Shown here: in pieces, positions 15,030-20,162 of the stretch
Layout of the letters: each line of letters opens with the position of its first letter
Position numbering within the stretch: the first letter of the stretch is position 1
Virus record (IMG/VR): IMGVR_UViG_3300009124_000128
Location: 1-20,162 of that record
Strand: one strand, 5' to 3'
Length of the DNA stretch: 20,162 bases
DNA from: a virus
Program-made: the position numbers and the translations under genes
Notes under the pieces: generated by a model
What the model saw: the letters and a program-made list of their open reading frames with translations, nothing else
Database searches by the model: none
What the model was told of the DNA's origin: nothing

Positions 15030-15086
15030 GTTGATGAACTAATTATAGGGGCAGAGTGGGGCAGAGTCAGGGGCAGAGTGGACAGT
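15030..15086 (-). promoter_or_regulatory. Promoter module of the cobS-like gene
   Basis: On the minus strand: ACTGTCCACT (15086-15077), a repeat block, TATAAT (15047-15042), then GTTCATCAAC (15039-15030), 12 bases before ATG 15017. The gap before cobT-like has the same ACTGTCCACT and GTTCATCAAC in matching positions. There is no -35 and no clear Shine-Dalgarno (leader AAACAAAGCACA). Confidence 0.6.
15048..15079 (-). repeat. Three tandem ACTCTGCCCC repeats upstream of the -10
   Basis: Three exact copies of ACTCTGCCCC lie on the minus strand at 15079-15070, 15067-15058 and 15057-15048, the first separated by TG. They sit directly next to TATAAT, where an activator would bind. Origin by slippage is possible. 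Confidence 0.9.
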
Positions 15087-17207
15087 TCAGGAAACGACCG
15101 TGGCAAAGGAAGACAGGATCTTTTTGTTAGTGGTCTTTGCCTTGAGCATGGTACGGAAAGACTTACTGATCTCAGTCTTCTTAGCACCAGCCTCAACATC
15201 AAACTCAACGTCAGAAGACAGTGTAGTTTGACCGAGAACATAGAGAGAATCATATCCAAGACCATTAAGTTCCCAGGATTTTTGCTTCCTCCACTTCTTC
15301 ATGACAGCATCATGATCGTGATTCCAACCATGGATACCTTTGTACAGAGAACTGAAGTCACCACCATTACCAATTCGGAAACCGATAAAGTTAACCTCTG
15401 GAAAACTATCTTTCAGATTCTCTAGGAGAATAGTGGTCAAACTATTCGTAATCTCATAATCAAAGTGACGATAAGTTCTGCCGATCTTAGGATCACGAAG
15501 GCAACAGTTAGATTGAACGCTACGGTTGCCAACATACTCATTTAACTCAACATCATAGCTTAGGTTGTTTCCTTCACCATCAGTAAGAATACAGACATTA
15601 ACTTTTTGAAGATCATTCGCTATTCGGAAATAGGGAATGAGAGTCTTGAGAGTGATCAAACTTTCATTGAGAGGAGTGCCAGACAGATCCAGACCCATAG
15701 GGTTGTGATAGTAAATAGCACTCCTGCTGTAGTAATAAGCAAGACGATACAGATGCTTAATGCTTGTATCAAAACTCTTGCTGTTGCTACGGGAGGTAGC
15801 AAGATTCAACAAAGAGAATCGTTTGTGAACAGAAAGCACGTTGTCCTTACGTTCGTAAGCATACTCTTTTACGTACTCAGTTTCTTCACCACCCTCAAAA
15901 ATAGAGTTGTTCCATTCATAGGTGAAAGCATAAACCTCAAAAGGAATCTGAACCTTACGGCAGAACCAACAAAGGTTGATAAGTTGCTTGGCAGTATCCA
16001 TGAGTACAGTGCCCATCGATCCAGACCAGTCAAGAATAAAGATCATACCATGGTTCTTACCATCAGGCAGAACAGTCACTTTCTTAAAGATGTCATCAGA
16101 ATACTTATAAGTATGAAGCTTAGAAGTATTAAGAACACCAGTCTTAGATTGACCAGCACGAGCATAAGCGTCAGCAGACTTACGGCACTCAAACTCCTTA
16201 ACAAGGTAGTTTACCTCCTTCTGAGATGATTTTTTGAAGTCATTAAAATCAGAATCAACTCCTTCAAAAATGTTACCCCACTGCTCAGCACGTTGCTCAG
16301 CAAGTTCTTTCCAGTATTTACCAATGTAACCTTGAAGTTTATCGTAATCAACGATAACTCGGTCAAGATCAACCTTAGGAACCTCAAGATAGACAGGTTC
16401 CTGAGCATAAGAACGTTGGTTAGTCAGTTCTTCTGCTGCTTCATCAAAAGACTTTTGAGTTTGAGATTCGTAGTCTTCACCACCTTGCTTAGAGAAAGAA
16501 GGAGTTTCGAGATCGGCTTCATCACGTTTGCCGTTACCACTGCTGTCATCGGAATCATCGGTCTCTGCTTCAGTTTCTTGGGTTTGATTTTGTGATTGTG
16601 CTTCAGCAGAAGTAGACTCCTGTCCCTGCTGAGAAGATTGTGGAAGATTAGCAGGAGGAGTGTCTTCTTTCTGTTCGTCAAGATACTGTTTTAGTTCACG
16701 ACAAACAGAAAGAACATCATCAAAGGTCTCACACTCAGCAACCTTGTCTACAAAAATTGTCTCACTAGATTCAAAAGGAATGAGAGCATAAGCACCAATC
16801 TTAAAGTGAAGGTTGATACGGTCGATTAGGTTGAACTTAGAAAGATCTTGTCCTTCAATGTCAAAGAAGTCAGCATCGTTAAGTTCTTGATAACCTCTAT
16901 AGAAGTCTTTACTGAGACCAGCATACTTACGCTTCATCAACTTCTCAATACGAGCATCCTCTACAACATTAATGAAGTCTTTAGGAACATCAAAGTCCCA
17001 CTTGTCAGCAGGTGTGTACAGAGCATGACCGACTTCGTGACCCACCAGCAGGTCATAGACAATGTTAGATGCCTTGTCCCACAGGGGAAGAGTCAGCACA
17101 CGACGGAGCACGTCAAAAGAAGCAGTGCTGACCTTACGGTGCTCAACCACAAGGTTCTCGGTAGCGAGCAGTCGTGCCAGGTTTCCTCGGATCTCTTGGT
17201 TGAACAT
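15087..17207 (-). CDS. CobT-like VWA protein with N-terminal zincin (HEVGH) motif
   Basis: A 706-aa protein in three parts. Residues 1-170 carry HEVGH at 57-61 and VVEDARIE at 81-88; HExxH plus a downstream Glu is the gluzincin metal site, as in the putative metallopeptidase plus VWA families (DUF2201 type). Residues about 175-260 are an acidic Gln/Ser/Glu/Asp-rich linker. Residues about 385-600 form a von Willebrand A domain with MIDAS DWSGSMG (393-399) and the later DLSGTPLNESL, as in CobT and BchD. VWA proteins with MoxR/CobS-type ATPases are assembly or chelatase complexes. The cobS-like ATPase is the next gene and shares its promoter type. Whether it is CobT itself or a distinct protease/chaperone is unresolved. 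No signal peptide is visible. Confidence 0.88.
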   Translation of the reverse strand: MFNQEIRGNLARLLATENLVVEHRKVSTASFDVLRRVLTLPLWDKASNIVYDLLVGHEVGHALYTPADKWDFDVPKDFINVVEDARIEKLMKRKYAGLSKDFYRGYQELNDADFFDIEGQDLSKFNLIDRINLHFKIGAYALIPFESSETIFVDKVAECETFDDVLSVCRELKQYLDEQKEDTPPANLPQSSQQGQESTSAEAQSQNQTQETEAETDDSDDSSGNGKRDEADLETPSFSKQGGEDYESQTQKSFDEAAEELTNQRSYAQEPVYLEVPKVDLDRVIVDYDKLQGYIGKYWKELAEQRAEQWGNIFEGVDSDFNDFKKSSQKEVNYLVKEFECRKSADAYARAGQSKTGVLNTSKLHTYKYSDDIFKKVTVLPDGKNHGMIFILDWSGSMGTVLMDTAKQLINLCWFCRKVQIPFEVYAFTYEWNNSIFEGGEETEYVKEYAYERKDNVLSVHKRFSLLNLATSRSNSKSFDTSIKHLYRLAYYYSRSAIYYHNPMGLDLSGTPLNESLITLKTLIPYFRIANDLQKVNVCILTDGEGNNLSYDVELNEYVGNRSVQSNCCLRDPKIGRTYRHFDYEITNSLTTILLENLKDSFPEVNFIGFRIGNGGDFSSLYKGIHGWNHDHDAVMKKWRKQKSWELNGLGYDSLYVLGQTTLSSDVEFDVEAGAKKTEISKSFRTMLKAKTTNKKILSSFATVVS

Positions 17208-17219
17208 GGGTCTCTCTCG

Positions 17220-17275
17220 GTTGATGAACCTACTATAAGACCCCCTGGGGTCACCAGGAGGTCACAGTGGACAGT
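17220..17275 (-). promoter_or_regulatory. Promoter module of the cobT-like gene
   Basis: On the minus strand: ACTGTCCACT (17275-17266), a hairpin GACCTCCTGG/CCAGGGGGTC with one G-U pair (17263-17239), TATAGT (17237-17232), and GTTCATCAAC (17229-17220), again 12 bases before ATG 17207. The box-to--10 distance is 28 bases from end to start here and 29 in the cobS module. Only two Us follow the hairpin, so it is a weak terminator for the oxygenase gene at best. Confidence 0.6.
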
Positions 17276-17285
17276 CTCTCAACTG

Positions 17286-17924
17286 TCAATACTCAAAGTT
17301 AGAATCATCATGCCCGACAGGTCCCTTAGGCATTATATTAAAAGATAACGAGTATCTTTTAATATCAGTTTTATGTTTTAAAACTTGATGCTGTAAAGAA
17401 CTAGGGAACAATACCATCATGTTTGTTCTCGGTCTAAGTTCCCAAGACAAACTATTAAAGTAATTGTAATCAAATGGTTCTACATTTATAGTTATATGAT
17501 TAGGATTGTAAAATACTAAAGGAGCACTGTCATTATCATATGCCCCAAAGTAAACAATACCGCTCAACCAAGAATTGGTGTGTGAATGTCGTTCACATCC
17601 ACCACCTTCATATGTACGTGTAAACCAAGAACTAGTGAATTGAATATCACACGGATACTTCATAGTATCAATTACATAAGAAAGACATTTGTCTCTTAGG
17701 TGCTTCTCAACATCTGGAAATTTTGACAAAATATTTTTATCTTTAGTAACTGCTCCTAGACAACCATCATCCTCAATATCTTCTAACCATTCAACAGTAT
17801 CTTTAAAATCATAAAGTTGTTTGGTAATATTAAAGTCAATATTACAAGTAGAAATAGGACTAGAAAAAGTCGGAACAATTTGCCAGTAAGGTTCTTGATC
17901 TAACGTGAATGGTGGGTAACTCAT
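17286..17924 (-). CDS. 2OG-Fe(II) oxygenase superfamily protein
   Basis: A 212-aa protein with the layout of the TIGR02466-like 2OG-Fe(II) oxygenases of marine phages. CERHSHTNSWLSGIVYF (110-126) carries His113 and His115, the metal-binding region followed by the NSWLSG strand; PLVFYNP (135-141) follows. FPSSLQHQV contains distal His179, and KRYSLSFNI supplies Arg190, expected to bind the 2-oxoglutarate carboxylate. Substrate is unknown; such enzymes hydroxylate proteins, nucleobases or small molecules. Sequence is notably AT-rich compared with the Cob-like genes next door, which suggests separate acquisition. The start overlaps gp46 as ATGA. It is the last gene of the 47-46 unit. Confidence 0.88.
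   Translation of the reverse strand: MSYPPFTLDQEPYWQIVPTFSSPISTCNIDFNITKQLYDFKDTVEWLEDIEDDGCLGAVTKDKNILSKFPDVEKHLRDKCLSYVIDTMKYPCDIQFTSSWFTRTYEGGGCERHSHTNSWLSGIVYFGAYDNDSAPLVFYNPNHITINVEPFDYNYFNSLSWELRPRTNMMVLFPSSLQHQVLKHKTDIKRYSLSFNIMPKGPVGHDDSNFEY
17335..17365. repeat. Perfect 13-bp inverted repeat inside the oxygenase gene
   Basis: ATATTAAAAGATA (17335-17347), a five-base spacer, and TATCTTTTAATAT (17353-17365) form an exact palindromic hairpin. It lies in the coding sequence for the IKRYSLSFNI segment near the C-terminus. AT-rich, no T tract beyond the arm, and not at a gene boundary. Confidence 0.95.
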
Positions 17925-19636
17925 GCTTCAGATAAAACAGAATAATTTTTAATTTTATCAAACTTAAGGGTTCGATCAAACTTTCCTTCTAGACTTTCTT
18001 TGTGACTAATAACAAACACGTTTGTGTTGTCATCAAAGTTACGAAGGATCCATCCTAGTTCACTACTACCACTGGCATCCAGAGAACCATCAAAGATCTC
18101 ATCTAGAATAAGGAGGTTAGTATCCACACTATTCTTAAGTTTAGCAATACTCCTCCAAGTAAGCAGAAGAGCAAGATCGATACGAGCTTTCTCTCCCTCA
18201 CTGAAAGATTCGTAAGTAAAGATATCTCGGTATCTAGACTTAATAGTTTCCTCAAAGTTTTCATTAAGAGTAAAGTTAACGTAAAAGTCCATCTTCCTAA
18301 GATAATCTCCGATGAGTTTGTTCATCGCTGGAAGATATCGTTTGATGATTCTACTCTTAATTCCATTATCTTTTAACAATTGACCAGCAACACTTAATGT
18401 ATCTTTATCTTTTTTAGATGTGATAAACTGATCTTTGATCAGATTCTTCTCATTAACGTAAGCAGTTAGCTTTTCAAACTCTGCTTTCTTGCTGCTGGTA
18501 GGAGCATTAAGATCTTCGATCTCTGTCTCTATATTACTAATCTGCTGACCAAGAGATGTAATCTCATAGTTCAGTTGATTAATAACAGAATTTAATTCAA
18601 CAATTTGTTCAGACAACTCCATGAACTTTGATTCACGTTTCTCCTCTTGCTTAATAGACTCCTCAAGATCACCGAAGCCTTTCTCTAAGGTCAGTAATTC
18701 TTTGTCACCCTCATTGATCTTCTGGTCTCGGAAGTCCTGTCCAATCTCTTGTGTACATGTAGGACACACGTGATTGTTAATGAAGAACTCAGTCTCTTTC
18801 TTACAGGTGCTGATCTTTTGCTGGATCTTCACACGAAAGGTATTGAGTTGTTTGAGTTTCTTTTTGTTATCGGCAAGAGTTTCAAGTTGATCGTTTAAAC
18901 TACCAACTTCAACAGTCAGTTCAGCAGCTTGTTTCATCGCTCCTGATTGACTCACCTTCAGTGAAGAAATTTTATTTTCTTTCTTCTCGATATCACTCTT
19001 CGCCTTCTTCTCCATCTCCAGCATGTAATTTTTCTGGAGTTCGATTTTGTCAGTAGACAACTTGAGTTGATATTCTAGTTCCTTGATCTCTTCATTGTTG
19101 TCACGAACTTTGTCTTTAAGCAAAGTGTTCATGACTGAGAAAATCTGGATGTCTAGAATGTCTTCGATGATTTCCCTTCGTGATGCCACTGGCAGTTTCA
19201 TAAAAGGAACGAACGTAGATGACCCAAGAACTACAATCTGTGTGAAAGACTTATAGTTCATCTTCAAAATGTTTTGTTCTAGTTGCTTTTGATAGTCAAC
19301 TGCTGTAGATGACTGATCAATCATCTGACCATTTTGATAAATCTCAAACACACTAGGTTTGATACCACGAATAATTTTGTATTGATTTTTAGCAATACGA
19401 AACTCGACTTCCACCTCACAACCTTTTTCATTGATGCTGTTAACCAGCATGGGTTTATTAATCTTCCTAAATGGTTTACCAAATAAAGAAAATGTCAAAG
19501 CGTCAAGAACGGTACTCTTGCCAGCACCATTTGAACCAATGATTAGATTGGTTTTGTGTGATGTAAGATCCACCTCGGTGAACACGTTCCCCGTAGATAG
19601 GAAGTTTTTCCAGCGGATCTTTTCAAATACGATCAT
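17921..19636 (-). CDS. 46: Recombination nuclease ATPase subunit, gp46 (SbcC/Rad50-like)
   Basis: A 571-aa SMC-like ATPase. Walker A is GSNGAGKST (34-42). Residues about 170-400 form two coiled-coil arms around a zinc hook CPTC (291-294). The ABC signature is SFSEGEKAR (477-485), and Walker B LLILDEIFD (508-516) is followed by the D-loop GSLD. It works with gp47, encoded just upstream, to resect double-strand ends, feeding UvsX for recombination-dependent replication and host DNA breakdown. Length is near T4 gp46 (560 aa). Overlaps of ATGA type occur at both ends: with the 87-aa gene upstream and the oxygenase downstream. Confidence 0.97.
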   Translation of the reverse strand: MIVFEKIRWKNFLSTGNVFTEVDLTSHKTNLIIGSNGAGKSTVLDALTFSLFGKPFRKINKPMLVNSINEKGCEVEVEFRIAKNQYKIIRGIKPSVFEIYQNGQMIDQSSTAVDYQKQLEQNILKMNYKSFTQIVVLGSSTFVPFMKLPVASRREIIEDILDIQIFSVMNTLLKDKVRDNNEEIKELEYQLKLSTDKIELQKNYMLEMEKKAKSDIEKKENKISSLKVSQSGAMKQAAELTVEVGSLNDQLETLADNKKKLKQLNTFRVKIQQKISTCKKETEFFINNHVCPTCTQEIGQDFRDQKINEGDKELLTLEKGFGDLEESIKQEEKRESKFMELSEQIVELNSVINQLNYEITSLGQQISNIETEIEDLNAPTSSKKAEFEKLTAYVNEKNLIKDQFITSKKDKDTLSVAGQLLKDNGIKSRIIKRYLPAMNKLIGDYLRKMDFYVNFTLNENFEETIKSRYRDIFTYESFSEGEKARIDLALLLTWRSIAKLKNSVDTNLLILDEIFDGSLDASGSSELGWILRNFDDNTNVFVISHKESLEGKFDRTLKFDKIKNYSVLSEA

Positions 19637-19896
19637 TCTAAATCTTTCGGTGGTATCAGGAAATCATCTTTGGTAATTATAGCATACTTATGGTATCTCT
19701 CTTCACAAGCATTAATAATTAAATCTTCATCAATTTCAACAATCTGAAGGAGTGGGTTTGTAGGATCCATTACCATCATACCGTTGTATCGCTCCGCATC
19801 GTCAGCACTTTCGAAAATAGGAATAATCTGATCTCCTTCTTCGGAAACCACAGAGAACACCCCTTCTACTTTATCAGCTAACGTGAGAATATACAT
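19633..19896 (-). CDS. Small DUF3110-like protein between gp47 and gp46
   Basis: An 87-aa protein: MYILTLADKVEGVFSVVSEE, then IIPIFESADDAERYNGMMV, a strand LQIVEIDEDLII, and a closing KYAIITKDDFLIPP. The overall order (YvL strand, IfEsxDDAxRY, EIDxxxI, IxxxxxLIPP) resembles DUF3110, a small cyanobacterial family, as I remember it. Placement between the two subunits of one nuclease, with TGATG and ATGA overlaps, suggests equal expression with them and perhaps a regulatory role; this is inference. Function unknown. Confidence 0.82.
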   Translation of the reverse strand: MYILTLADKVEGVFSVVSEEGDQIIPIFESADDAERYNGMMVMDPTNPLLQIVEIDEDLIINACEERYHKYAIITKDDFLIPPKDLE

Positions 19897-20162
19897 CAGG
19901 CAACTTCACAGCTCTCAATATATAGGGACCTCATTAATTTCTTGAGTTCGGTTTTGTCTACCGACATCTCAGTATCATCGACATACTCATTAAGAAGAGT
20001 CATCGTGTCTTTGACTTCTAAATTAATTTCAGCATCAGTATCATCTTCGGTAGTAAGAGTTTCCACAATCTTAATATCGTGTACACCCACATCATACAAA
20101 CGATCTACAAGAGATTCGAACATATAATAGTCGGTCTTCTCTTCCACAACAATTTTAATATA
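19896..20162 (-). CDS. 47: Recombination nuclease subunit gp47 (SbcD/Mre11-like), C-terminal end only
   Basis: The frame is open to the window edge, and only the last 88 residues are present. They read YIKIVVEEKTDYYMFESLVD, an acidic middle, and TELKKLMRSLYIESCEVA. This is the C-terminal capping and gp46-binding part; the phosphodiesterase motifs lie outside. Identity rests on position beside gp46 and on general resemblance to cyanophage gp47 C-termini. Its stop overlaps the next ATG by one base. Confidence 0.82.
   Translation of the reverse strand, partial: YIKIVVEEKTDYYMFESLVDRLYDVGVHDIKIVETLTTEDDTDAEINLEVKDTMTLLNEYVDDTEMSVDKTELKKLMRSLYIESCEVA

Noticed and set aside
14640-15425. 261-codon plus-strand open frame
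   Set aside because: Antisense to the cobS-like N-terminus and the cobT-like C-terminus, crossing their promoter gap; Ser/Thr/Leu-rich shadow with no recognisable motif.
15606-16229. 207-codon plus-strand open frame
   Set aside because: Antisense to the VWA domain coding region; shadow of codon bias.
17239-17263. GC-rich hairpin as terminator of the gp46/oxygenase unit
   Set aside because: Only two Us follow, and it lies between conserved promoter boxes, so I noted it within the promoter module.
1-20162. CRISPR arrays, insertion sequences, integrase or attachment sites
   Set aside because: No regularly spaced repeats, transposase, integrase or att-like repeats were seen; the only mobile signature is the HNH unit.

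Overview
The window is a stretch of a T4-like (Tevenvirinae-type) myovirus genome, most probably a marine cyanophage infecting Synechococcus or Prochlorococcus. The T4 replication set is there: DNA polymerase gp43, clamp gp45, clamp loader gp44 and gp62, helicase gp41, recombinase UvsX, and recombination nuclease gp46 with the end of gp47. Mixed in are genes typical of cyanomyoviruses: MazG-like pyrophosphohydrolase, Hsp20, a CobS-like AAA+ ATPase with a VWA partner, a 2OG-Fe(II) oxygenase and Sm-like proteins. All supported genes lie on the minus strand, so transcription runs from position 20162 towards 1. No supported gene lies on the plus strand.

In transcription order (high to low coordinate): the end of gp47, an 87-aa protein, gp46 and a 2OG-Fe(II) oxygenase (20162-17286); a promoter-like gap; the CobT-like VWA/zincin protein (17207-15087); a second, related promoter-like gap; the CobS-like ATPase, two small proteins, clamp gp45 and loader gp44 (15017-11895); an HNH/endonuclease VII-like gene inside a 15-bp direct repeat (11909-11565); two small genes, Dam, two very small genes, gp62 and the translational repressor RegA (11568-9317); a terminator; a single-gene hsp20 unit; a second terminator; three consecutive Sm-like genes, gp43, UvsX, gp41, MazG and a thioredoxin (8686-2000); a candidate small ORF overlapping tRNA-Ser(UGA) (2007-1742); a terminator-like hairpin that also holds the next ribosome binding site; a 477-aa protein of unknown function; and the start of a protein with a ligase-like KxDG motif, cut by the window edge.

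The window is very compact. Nine neighbouring gene pairs overlap by ATGA (start inside stop) and several more by 1-11 bases, which implies strong translational coupling. The replication proteins probably form one replisome: gp43 held by the gp45 clamp, loaded by gp44/62, with gp41 unwinding and UvsX plus gp46/47 driving recombination-dependent replication. RegA would tune translation of early mRNAs. MazG, the CobS/CobT-like pair, Hsp20 and the oxygenase probably act on host physiology or protein folding and assembly.

The most unusual items are the direct repeat around the HNH gene, which rebuilds both gene junctions; the bipartite promoter-like element shared by the two Cob-like genes; the HExxH zincin motif fused to a VWA domain; three adjacent diverged Sm-like paralogues; and a perfect 13-bp inverted repeat inside the oxygenase gene.
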